Source: an uncultured Dorea sp.
Lineage (GTDB): Bacteria > Bacillota_A > Clostridia > Lachnospirales > Lachnospiraceae
Length of the DNA stretch: 20,943 nucleotides
Direction of reading: 5' to 3'
NCBI GenBank assembly: GCA_910579015.1
Contig: CAJTRO010000026.1
Span: forward strand, 1-20,943
Shown: in pieces, positions 13,101 through 19,473 of the stretch
How positions within the stretch are numbered: the first letter of the stretch is position 1
Layout of the letters: each line of letters begins with the position of its first letter
Translations under genes and position numbers: made by a program
Notes under the pieces: generated by a model
Told to the model about the DNA's origin: nothing
Seen by the model: the letters and a program-made list of their open reading frames with translations, nothing else
Databases searched by the model: none

Positions 13101-15628
13101 TCTCTCAGCACCGTATGAAGATCGTCTGTGTAGAGCGCCATGATATCTTCTTCCAGAGAATCATAGTCATAGAAATATACCTCTGAAACCGAGATCGTTC
13201 CATATACATAAGAACGTGAAAGCGCAAATTGTATCTTCTTCACCTCAATCGGTCCCGGGAACCGGAGCATGTAATAGACACGTCCTTCCGAATCCTGCTT
13301 CTTTATCACTCTTATGGAACCTCTTGGGATCACATGCTCTGCTCCGGCTCCGTCCCAGTATCTTACCTGTGCATAACCATAATTCTGGCTCTGCGGTGAT
13401 ACCTCCTGAAGCGCAATGCGGTCCATCGTATATGTCTCCTTAAACGTATAGATAAGACCTCGGCCGCCCATAGGATTGAAGCCGCCGCCATCCCAGGTAT
13501 TCATGAAGTAATGAGATGTCGGAGTATTATCTACGGTTCCCCATGCAGTACCCTTCTCCGTATCTAACGGGCTGTCCTGCATCTCGCCGCTTCCGAGTAC
13601 GGCGCTCTCGAAGATCTCGCTTACCTGCCCCTTCTCTGCTCTGTTCAGCAGCTTATACTTCGGCATCTGAGCCGGGTTCTGATCAGTCGTTGAAGCAACA
13701 GCGAGCTTAGACGGCTCACTCTCGCCCTTCTCATTCACACCTGTCACATAGAGCTCATAGTCTGTCTTATCCTTCAGATCGGAGATCGTAAACTTGCTTT
13801 CTTCAATCTTCTCAACCTTCGTGTACTCCTCTGTACCGGCTTCTCTGTAATATACATTGAAGTAATCCGTGTCCTTCATCTTCTTCCAGGACACATCAAT
13901 TGCCTTATACTTGCCGATCGCATTCACATAATCCGGCGCAGGCGGTGCCTTGTCAACCTTCGTTGTCACCGAAATCGGCTCGCAGAATCCACTCTTCCAT
14001 GCACCGTTCACCGACTGCACGCTCACTTCGTATGGTGAATTGTTCACAAGCTTGCCTTCATTCAATGAAGATACTGAAAGGGAATTACCTCTTACAGATA
14101 CTACCTCTTCTGCTTCTACCTTCTCTTCCCCTTCTTCGATAAATCCTTTAATCCGCACCTCGTATCCCATGACATTCACGCATGGTTCCCAGGAAACAGT
14201 AAATGTCTTGTTCCCGACAACATCCGTCTTCAATTCTTCTGGGATATCTCTTGCAGGCTCCGGAATCCGGTTCTCCATGCCATTCACGAATTCTACCTTG
14301 GATATCTCGGCAAGATTGTTATTCTTCTTCGTACCGGTAATGGTAAGCGTAACTCTCTTTACCGCGATCTGGCTTCCCAGGTCGATTACGATATTCCCAT
14401 AATCATCCTTGTCTACCTTTACGCCGTTAACGGTAAGCAGTGTCTCAATACCTTTTTGTACAAGAGGTATTTTAACCGGCTCGGCAGGTTCTACCACATT
14501 CCCTGCTTCATCCTTATATGAATAATATACCTCTACATTTCCTGTATCGATCGGGTTCAGTTCGTTCGAATCTATCACGATTCCATCCGTCTGAACATTC
14601 TCATTGAATTCAAACTCTAAAGTAACAGGATTCTCTTTGGATATCGGCTTTCCATTCACAGGACTGAGCTCAACGGCGCCTTCGCCTCTCAGCAGATTCT
14701 CAAGCCCCTTTGCATTCGTATCCACGCTCGCTTTAGGAGTGATAACGGAAGCCGGAACATTCGTCTCTATACTTGCACTGGCATCCGGGCTCTCTCCCTG
14801 CTTAAAATATCCCTGCACAAAGTAATTCAGATCTGCAAGATCCACCTTCTTATCAAGGTTCAGATCCTCAGACGCATTCTCAGCTGCGCTGTCTTCCAGC
14901 ATCGCATCAATCTTGTCAACAAGCAGATTCTTATCTGTGTCATCAATCTCTCCGTCCTTATTCACATCTCCAATCCGAAGAACTCCGGGGTGCTTAGTAT
15001 CTTTCGTATATGTATACCAGCCCAGGAAACCGGTTGAATACGTCAGCTTATAGGCCAGCCCCTGTACCTCAATCTCACGGGTACGGGTACGGTATCCCGG
15101 CGCTGATATGGAAAGTGTATAACTTCCGTTCTCCAGATTATCAAAGGTAACACCCTGCTGTAATGCGGCAGGATCTGTCTCTCCTGCCTTAAAGATAATC
15201 TCCTTTGGCTCCATTCCGGTAAGTGAAACCGTAAAGGTAATATCGGATTTAAAAGCCAGCGCCTGCATAATATACACATCAATCTGTCCTTTTACATCCG
15301 AAGCAGCTTCTGTAACCTCCGGTTCTCCTTCCATTATGATCTCTGTACCGGCATCTGGTCCTTCCGCCGGCTCAGCATCTGACGGATCGCCTGGCGTTCC
15401 GCCCCCATTCTCTTCTCCTGAATCTTTGCTGTCTGCCGGATCTTCCGGTGTACCCACGGTCAGGCCGTCTTCCGGCGTCCCGCCTTCTCTCGTCATCGGA
15501 TTCACCAATGATGACTCATCCTGGCTGACAGCCTCTTGCTGCTTCGGCTCCAGATCTGTCGCAAATCCCTGCACACAGGGTGCAAGTACTAACACCGCCG
15601 CCAGCACTAATGAAACTATCCGCTTCAT
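10193..15628 (-). CDS. Secreted multidomain M60-like zinc metallopeptidase with dockerin
   Basis: The 1811-residue product has, in order: signal peptide (1-23); Asp/Glu/Pro/Gly-rich stretch with GTPED-type repeats (about 45-110); a carboxypeptidase-regulatory-like beta domain (112-200); a type I-like dockerin (217-277) with two calcium loops, D221-N223-D225-D232 and D255-N257-D259-D266; an F5/8-type domain (about 310-450); two fibronectin III domains (about 455-557 and 560-648); a second F5/8-type domain (about 660-822); a helical linker; the M60 peptidase region (about 885-1330); an Fn3-like domain (about 1410-1495); a third F5/8-type domain (about 1535-1655); and a C-terminal beta region. 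The gluzincin site is HEIGH at 1210-1214 with Glu1225 as likely third zinc ligand. M60 enzymes cut mucins and other O-glycoproteins, so host glycoprotein degradation is the likely task. There is no anchor at the C terminus (ends ITLSGKKK). AAAGGAGAGG precedes the ATG. Confidence 0.93.
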   Translation of the reverse strand: MKRIVSLVLAAVLVLAPCVQGFATDLEPKQQEAVSQDESSLVNPMTREGGTPEDGLTVGTPEDPADSKDSGEENGGGTPGDPSDAEPAEGPDAGTEIIMEGEPEVTEAASDVKGQIDVYIMQALAFKSDITFTVSLTGMEPKEIIFKAGETDPAALQQGVTFDNLENGSYTLSISAPGYRTRTREIEVQGLAYKLTYSTGFLGWYTYTKDTKHPGVLRIGDVNKDGEIDDTDKNLLVDKIDAMLEDSAAENASEDLNLDKKVDLADLNYFVQGYFKQGESPDASASIETNVPASVITPKASVDTNAKGLENLLRGEGAVELSPVNGKPISKENPVTLEFEFNENVQTDGIVIDSNELNPIDTGNVEVYYSYKDEAGNVVEPAEPVKIPLVQKGIETLLTVNGVKVDKDDYGNIVIDLGSQIAVKRVTLTITGTKKNNNLAEISKVEFVNGMENRIPEPARDIPEELKTDVVGNKTFTVSWEPCVNVMGYEVRIKGFIEEGEEKVEAEEVVSVRGNSLSVSSLNEGKLVNNSPYEVSVQSVNGAWKSGFCEPISVTTKVDKAPPAPDYVNAIGKYKAIDVSWKKMKDTDYFNVYYREAGTEEYTKVEKIEESKFTISDLKDKTDYELYVTGVNEKGESEPSKLAVASTTDQNPAQMPKYKLLNRAEKGQVSEIFESAVLGSGEMQDSPLDTEKGTAWGTVDNTPTSHYFMNTWDGGGFNPMGGRGLIYTFKETYTMDRIALQEVSPQSQNYGYAQVRYWDGAGAEHVIPRGSIRVIKKQDSEGRVYYMLRFPGPIEVKKIQFALSRSYVYGTISVSEVYFYDYDSLEEDIMALYTDDLHTVLREDVTQATIDALKKRINTVDPVSKEYHPDKKYLEQELQTAQDILDCKDLGKAVEVHNTINTRDAGRGFGGLNSWQPLGVTAAAGEEITVYVGHNTKRTGDGTNLQLVSTQYHSEAASMFKVVATLKIGKNTVTIPKLWSQAAETGGALYVQYTSNNANDRYAVRVSGGVQVPMLDLYGKMDEASAQERQSRAEEYVGKLETYVAGIKEKHDEVHLNSDNKLVKYDYKATDCILGASDIMLDTMMLSLPAQQILAGLGNGSTQEKARKLVTSMEAMENMMYLFYQHKGLTKNSTYTVGGKETAVDVKDRFPANHQNIRYQTMFAGAFMYASGNHIGIEWGSATGLMSGVTVKHNNGKYESGQYYGWGIAHEIGHCINQGTYAVAEITNNYFAVLAQAKDTNDSVRFKYSNVYDKVTSGTKGRATNVFTQLGMYWQLHLAYDNGLNYMTYSDYNEQLANLFFARVDSYSRNPGRAPTPNDIILSLCGDKDQDLMRLACAAAEKDVLEFFERWGMTPDADTISYAGQFPKETRAIYYVNDESRVYRLANPAGAFAKADTEALNSTTTTAAVDPNAANKVNMQFNLVSGVNEADVLGYEIVRCITSNGDEEKQIAGFVTEDTFTDTITTMNNRVVTYEVTAIDQHLNRSKALRLAPVKIKHQGEVDKTYWSVSTNNMDATSKSADGGEDEKEDTCGPQAEDPIMTAVDNDTATTYTGTVKANAEVVIELNQEVTIAGFKYTVNSGTPIKDYSVFVRNEKNEWVEAASGTFTDKVNTVNFGIKDSSNIALYQTSAVKLAIKGQTGTEIAISELDVLGVTGDDVEFRKTEGDGTTAIGTLAEDYKYGDKDGDVIKAGSIVFTGRYKGNAAYNVVILYDQDGNIVGGLNDKNELKAYQVIFSDVDDSDEVIKDDFDGTWIYWIDPKDADLNKLEKVRAELYRVDEATTNKGQRLVSDCIFEEMPAELPNITLSGKKK

Positions 15629-15679
15629 ATTCCTCTCCTTTCTCTAATCCCCTTACTTTTTATATTTACTGGATTATCC

Positions 15680-15695
15680 GGGCAGTTTACCGCCC
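15680..15695 (-). promoter_or_regulatory. Stem-loop near the 5' end of the M60 peptidase mRNA
   Basis: GGGCGG and CTGCCC-type arms pair over 6 bp, with one G-U, around TAAA. It lies about 7 nt after the predicted transcription start, where such hairpins often protect mRNA from decay. Confidence 0.45.
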
Positions 15696-15709
15696 TGCTC
15701 CCCAACATA

Positions 15710-15739
15710 AATATACCATAGTTATCGTCTCATCATCAA
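15710..15739 (-). promoter_or_regulatory. Promoter of the M60 peptidase / surface protein operon
   Basis: -10 TATATT (15710-15715) preceded by TGG (extended -10), with -35 TTGATG (15734-15739) at 18 bp. The -35 match is imperfect, compatible with an activated promoter. The leader is about 75 nt. Confidence 0.6.
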
Positions 15740-15745
15740 TAAAAA

Positions 15746-15755
15746 TTAACGTTAA
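15746..15755. promoter_or_regulatory. Palindromic operator candidate upstream of the M60 promoter
   Basis: TTAACGTTAA is a perfect 10-bp palindrome ending 6 bp before the -35 box, inside a run of related GTTAAT/ATTAAC words. A second inverted repeat, ATGTCC-gcg-GGACAT, is at 15791-15805. No regulator is assigned. No gene is seen between 15629 and 15966. Confidence 0.4.
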
Positions 15756-15874
15756 AATTAACAAATTTATGAATTTTTTGTAAATTATGGATGTCCGCGG
15801 GACATACCACAATATATAGTATACAGAGTATTTCCCGACCGGAAAACAGTCTGGCCGGACACCATAACCGCATC

Positions 15875-15945
15875 AAAAAACCGGAAGCATCGGATCACTG
15901 TACGAACCTCAAACAGGCTTTCACACTGATCCAAAACCTCCGGCC
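15875..15945 (-). terminator. Long compound terminator hairpin after the 34-residue peptide gene
   Basis: CCGGA (minus 15943-15939) pairs with TCCGG (15885-15881), followed directly by TTTTTTG. Inside, GGATCA pairs with TGATCC, extended by a mismatch and further pairs, around a large loop. The structure starts 21 nt past the small gene's stop. Confidence 0.7.
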
Positions 15946-15966
15946 TCAATAATGTCTGTCCTATGC

Positions 15967-16071
15967 TTATCTGTCGTCGCTCTTGTCATTATCTTTCTTA
16001 GACTTAACGATCTTAATGAGCGCACTTATAATCGCAATCCCAGCTACCGTATAGAATAAGATATCAATCAT
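15967..16071 (-). CDS. 34-residue single-span membrane peptide
   Basis: ATG at 16071 follows AGGAGG with an 8-nt gap, an optimal ribosome binding site. The peptide has a hydrophobic helix (residues about 3-22, ILFYTVAGIAIISALIKIV) and a highly charged tail (KSKKDNDKSDDR). It has its own promoter at 16152-16180 and a terminator at 15875-15945, so it is a dedicated transcription unit of about 270 nt. I recognise no family. Candidates by shape are a regulatory membrane microprotein, a subunit of a membrane complex, or a type I toxin-like peptide; no antisense RNA promoter was identified to support the last. It lies between rsmH and the M60 operon. Confidence 0.75.
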   Translation of the reverse strand: MIDILFYTVAGIAIISALIKIVKSKKDNDKSDDR

Positions 16072-16151
16072 GCTCTCTTCCTCCTGTCTTTCTATGTATA
16101 TCTGCCAGAAGGAAATCTTTTACATCATGCATTTCTCTTCCAGCCAATTCC

Positions 16152-16180
16152 AGTATACACCTCACAAAAAGACCTTGCAA
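16152..16180 (-). promoter_or_regulatory. Sigma-A promoter of the 34-residue peptide gene
   Basis: -35 TTGCAA (16175-16180) and -10 TATACT (16152-16157) at 17-bp spacing. The leader would be about 75 nt. No terminator is visible between the rsmH stop and this promoter, so readthrough from rsmH is possible. Confidence 0.7.
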
Positions 16181-16223
16181 TAAAATTCTATCTTTTCCAC
16201 CGCAAAATAAAACACTTCATTCC

Positions 16224-17288
16224 CTATGCCCGTATTGCCCATCTCATCTTCGTCGACCGGGCCCGTCCGTTTCTTGCGCACTCCTCTGCCGACGGCCGGA
16301 TCACCTCCGTGGAAATCTCCTGGTAGAGCCCCGCCTTCTTCATCTGTTTGAAGGACTTCTTCACAAGCCGGTCCTCCCCTGAGTGAAAGGTCAGTATCGC
16401 CGCGCGTCCGCCGGGCGCCAATACCCCGGGAAGCTTCTCAAGGAATTCATACAGCACCTCGAACTCCCTGTTCACATCTATCCTGAGCGCCTGAAATGTT
16501 CTCTGGCAGGACTTCTTCACGGCCTCCCTCTGCTCTGCCTCCGGAAGAAACGCAAGGGCTTCTTCGATCGCTTCCTTAAGCTGTATGGTCGTCTCGATCC
16601 TCTTCCCCCTCTTCAGATATGCCGTCACCGTCTCCGATATCTCATCCGCATAAGGTTCATCGGAATTCTCAACCAGCATTCCTGCAAATTCTTCCTGCGT
16701 CAGTTCCCTCAGACGCTCTGCCGCACTTATGCCCTTCCCGGGATCCATGCGCAGATCCAGCGGACCTTTGGCCTTGTAGGTGAATCCCCGCATCGGATTG
16801 TCAATCTGCATCGATGAAACACCCAGATCCGCAAGTACAAAATCGAATCTCCCGGCTTCTCTTGCAACCTCGTCGATATCGGCAAAGTTCTGAAGCTTTA
16901 CCGTCAATATGTCCTCTCCATAACCAAGTCTTCTAAGTCTCTCTTTTGCCTTCGCAGATTCAATGGGATCGACATCCAGTGCATAGATATGCCCCTGTCC
17001 GTTCAGGCATCTCAGCATCTCACGGGTATGTCCGCCATATCCCAGCGTTACGTCCAGTCCCTTCTGCCCCGGCCGGATATTGAAAAAATCCAGGATCTCG
17101 TTAACACAGATGGACAGATGCATCCCCGCCGGGGTACTTCCCTTCCGGATCACCTTTGAGACAGTCTCTTTGTATTTCTCCGGCTGAAGCTCCTTATACT
17201 TCTCCTGATAACTGCGCGGATGCGTCCCCACATATCTCACACGCCTCTTATGTGGTTCTTCCTGATGATTCATTTTCTGTTCATCCAT
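16224..17288 (-). CDS. rsmH: RsmH-type 16S rRNA (cytosine1402-N4)-methyltransferase, long paralogue form
   Basis: A SAM-dependent methyltransferase of 354 residues. Family motifs are present in variant form: DVTLGYGGHTREML (79-92, usual GGGGHS), DLGVSSMQID (154-163), GFTYKAKGPLDLRMD (168-182), RTFQALRIDVN (263-273), LTFHSGEDRLVK (299-310, usual HSLEDR) and RSTKMRWA near the C terminus. It is longer than the usual 310-residue RsmH because of a basic N-terminal extension of about 45 residues (KRRVRYVGTHPRSYQEKY). It sits behind hemZ rather than in the division-wall cluster next to ftsL and mraY, so it is probably a second copy, and its substrate may not be C1402. The start at 17288 is retained, although the ribosome binding site is weak. 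Gap to hemZ is 23 nt. Confidence 0.88.
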   Translation of the reverse strand: MDEQKMNHQEEPHKRRVRYVGTHPRSYQEKYKELQPEKYKETVSKVIRKGSTPAGMHLSICVNEILDFFNIRPGQKGLDVTLGYGGHTREMLRCLNGQGHIYALDVDPIESAKAKERLRRLGYGEDILTVKLQNFADIDEVAREAGRFDFVLADLGVSSMQIDNPMRGFTYKAKGPLDLRMDPGKGISAAERLRELTQEEFAGMLVENSDEPYADEISETVTAYLKRGKRIETTIQLKEAIEEALAFLPEAEQREAVKKSCQRTFQALRIDVNREFEVLYEFLEKLPGVLAPGGRAAILTFHSGEDRLVKKSFKQMKKAGLYQEISTEVIRPSAEECARNGRARSTKMRWAIRA

Positions 17289-17311
17289 AACTTCTCACTT
17301 CTTTCATCGCC

Positions 17312-18817
17312 TTATCCCGTCTCATTATCCGGCAGCCGGCTCTTTCTTTCAATCATCTCGTCGATGCGGTCGATATAAGCATCAATTGCTTTCACATTCT
17401 CACTCCGCATCAGATATGTCATCTTCTTTTTCTTACTGCCGGGCATGGGAACAGGCTCTTTCAAAATAAGCTTGGTAGATGCTCCGGCTCCGACAGCGAT
17501 AATGGTCTGTTTCTCCTCCATGATAAGCACATTATATATCCCCATCTTATCCGCCCTGGCATAGCCCACATTCTCAAAATTCCCCGCGATATTTTTCTGC
17601 CGGTACAGGTAATAAGGCAGTAGTCCCATTTGGGACGCCGCTTCTTCTGACCTTGCGATCATCCCCGATAACGTCTCCGATATCTCTTCTGTATCCCTGT
17701 GAAGATCCGCCCACTCCATCTTCGCCGCCCGCTTGATCGCAAGAGAATGGACTGTAAGGCTGTCAGGCCCAAGCTTGCAGATCTGTCTCAGAGTATCCTC
17801 CATATCCCGGACATTTTCGCCCGGCAGACCTGCGATCAGGTCCATATTGATATTATCAAATCCCAAACTGCGCGCCAGATGAAATGCCTCGACTATCTCC
17901 CCGGTCTGATGCTTCCGGCCGATGAGATCCAGCGTCTTCTGCTGCATACTCTGCGGATTGATGGACAGCCTGGTGATCCCGTGACTTCTCAATACCGCAA
18001 GCTTATCTTCGCTGATGCTGTCCGGCCGGCCGGCTTCCACCGTATATTCCAGCAGATAATCTCTGGAAAAATGCGCATCTATACAGGCAAGAAGCCTCTC
18101 TAGCTGAGACGCCGTAAGCGTCGTCGGCGTCCCTCCGCCGATGTATATGGTATTCAGTCTCCTCTTCTTATACCTTCCTCCGACGAATGTAAGCTCCTTC
18201 ATCAGAGCCGTCAGATAATCCTCCACCCGGTCCGCCCAGTCAGACAGCGCTCCGGAACTGAAAGAACAGTAGGTACACACGGTCGGGCAGAAGGGGATAC
18301 CCACATACAGGCTGTATCCTGCTTCATAATCCAGCCGTCCAAGCAGTTTCTGTTCCCGCTTCGCAATCTCCCAGGAAAGCCCGGCCTTTTCCCGGCTTAC
18401 CAGACAATCCTGCTGAAACCACGGGACAAACTGCTCCTTCGTCCATCCTGCCTCTGCTTTTTCCATGGCTATCTTAACCGGCCTCACTCCCGTCAGGATC
18501 CCCCACGCCAGAGACCGGCCGGTGATCCTCTGCAATTCATGATAAAGCCTGACATCAATCCAGTACTTTATCCTGCGCTCCTCCAAAGTCTGAACCGCCC
18601 CGCAAGACGTCCCGTCTTCATTGATACTGCCGGCTTCGGATATCTCAGCCTGCTCCTTTACCACCACGATCTCTCTTTGATCCGGCAGCCGTACCATAAC
18701 ATAATGAGAGGCTTTCTCCTCCACCTTACTGATCGTCTCCTCAGATGGGAAAAAAGCCTTCACGATATGATACACATTATACGTATATGCTTCGCTCTTA
18801 CATACAATCTGAATCAT
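17312..18817 (-). CDS. hemZ: HemZ-type radical SAM coproporphyrinogen dehydrogenase
   Basis: A cytosolic radical SAM enzyme of 501 residues. The [4Fe-4S] ligands are Cys177, Cys181 and Cys184 in FCPTVCTYCSF. The SAM-binding GGGTPT (227-232) and the HemN-like core (NPQSMQQKTLDLIGRKH, FDNINMDLIAGLPGE) follow, and a HemN-like C-terminal domain contains YYLYRQKNIAGNFENVGY. The first 165 residues, lacking in HemW, are typical of the HemZ branch. By analogy with Bacillus it oxidises coproporphyrinogen III, but in anaerobic Lachnospiraceae that lack a full heme pathway the true substrate is uncertain. It is third in the rel - MBL - hemZ - rsmH operon, 25 nt after the MBL gene; ACGGAG lies upstream of the ATG. 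Confidence 0.92.
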   Translation of the reverse strand: MIQIVCKSEAYTYNVYHIVKAFFPSEETISKVEEKASHYVMVRLPDQREIVVVKEQAEISEAGSINEDGTSCGAVQTLEERRIKYWIDVRLYHELQRITGRSLAWGILTGVRPVKIAMEKAEAGWTKEQFVPWFQQDCLVSREKAGLSWEIAKREQKLLGRLDYEAGYSLYVGIPFCPTVCTYCSFSSGALSDWADRVEDYLTALMKELTFVGGRYKKRRLNTIYIGGGTPTTLTASQLERLLACIDAHFSRDYLLEYTVEAGRPDSISEDKLAVLRSHGITRLSINPQSMQQKTLDLIGRKHQTGEIVEAFHLARSLGFDNINMDLIAGLPGENVRDMEDTLRQICKLGPDSLTVHSLAIKRAAKMEWADLHRDTEEISETLSGMIARSEEAASQMGLLPYYLYRQKNIAGNFENVGYARADKMGIYNVLIMEEKQTIIAVGAGASTKLILKEPVPMPGSKKKKMTYLMRSENVKAIDAYIDRIDEMIERKSRLPDNETG

Positions 18818-18842
18818 CCTGTCTCTGCTCCGTTTCTAATCC

Positions 18843-19466
18843 TTACTGTATGAATGGATTATTCACCCTCTCGTGACCGATAGCCGTCTCACCCATGTGC
18901 CCCGGATACACCCTCGTCTCATCCGGAAGCGTCATCAGCTTCTCGCGGATCGAGCGGACCAGCTCCGACATACTGCTCCCCGGAAAGTCGGTGCGTCCCA
19001 CAGAGTTGGCGAACAACGTATCTCCGCTGAATAATACGCCCTTTTGCCTCACATAGAAACAACAGCACCCCGGCGTATGCCCCGGCGTATGAAATACTTT
19101 AAAATCATACCCCGCAAAATGCAGTACCTGTCCGTCCTGGATATACTCTGCGCCTGAAAACGTATATCCCGCCGTATAAGAGGATGACTGGTTCAGCTTC
19201 GGATCGTTCATCAGCTCTCTATCCGCCTCGTGCACATATACCGGGACCTTATACTTCTTAAGAAATCCGTCAATCCCCATGATATGATCAAAGTGTCCGT
19301 GTGTCAGAAGAATCGCCTCGATCTTAAGTCCTTCTGCCTCTATATGGTTCATAAGGTTAGGCGAACTGGCTGCCGGATCGATCACGACCGTCTGCTTCGT
19401 CTCCTCGTTAACCGCCAGATAACAATTCGTGCTGATAATCCCTGTTAAAAATCTCTCTACTCTCAT
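18843..19466 (-). CDS. MBL-fold metallo-hydrolase (glyoxalase II-like)
   Basis: A cytosolic metallo-beta-lactamase-fold hydrolase of 207 residues. Metal ligands are visible: THGHFDH (His56, His58, Asp60, His61), His130 in HTPGHT, Asp149 in SGDTLF and His190 in YPGHMGET. The GRTDFPG motif (157-163) is typical of the YqgX/GloB-like subgroup, which acts on thioesters such as S-lactoyl conjugates; substrate here is not known. I place the start at 19466 because family members begin MK-IERF-GxxxTNCYL, matching MRVERFLTGIISTNCYL. A TTG at 19493 would overlap rel. The gap to rel is 7 nt, so translational coupling is likely. Confidence 0.92.
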   Translation of the reverse strand: MRVERFLTGIISTNCYLAVNEETKQTVVIDPAASSPNLMNHIEAEGLKIEAILLTHGHFDHIMGIDGFLKKYKVPVYVHEADRELMNDPKLNQSSSYTAGYTFSGAEYIQDGQVLHFAGYDFKVFHTPGHTPGCCCFYVRQKGVLFSGDTLFANSVGRTDFPGSSMSELVRSIREKLMTLPDETRVYPGHMGETAIGHERVNNPFIQ

Positions 19467-19473
19467 CTTATGA

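Noticed and set aside
15716..15739. Catabolite-repression (cre) site at the M60 promoter
   Set aside because: The sequence around the CG dinucleotide does not match the cre consensus in the left half-site.
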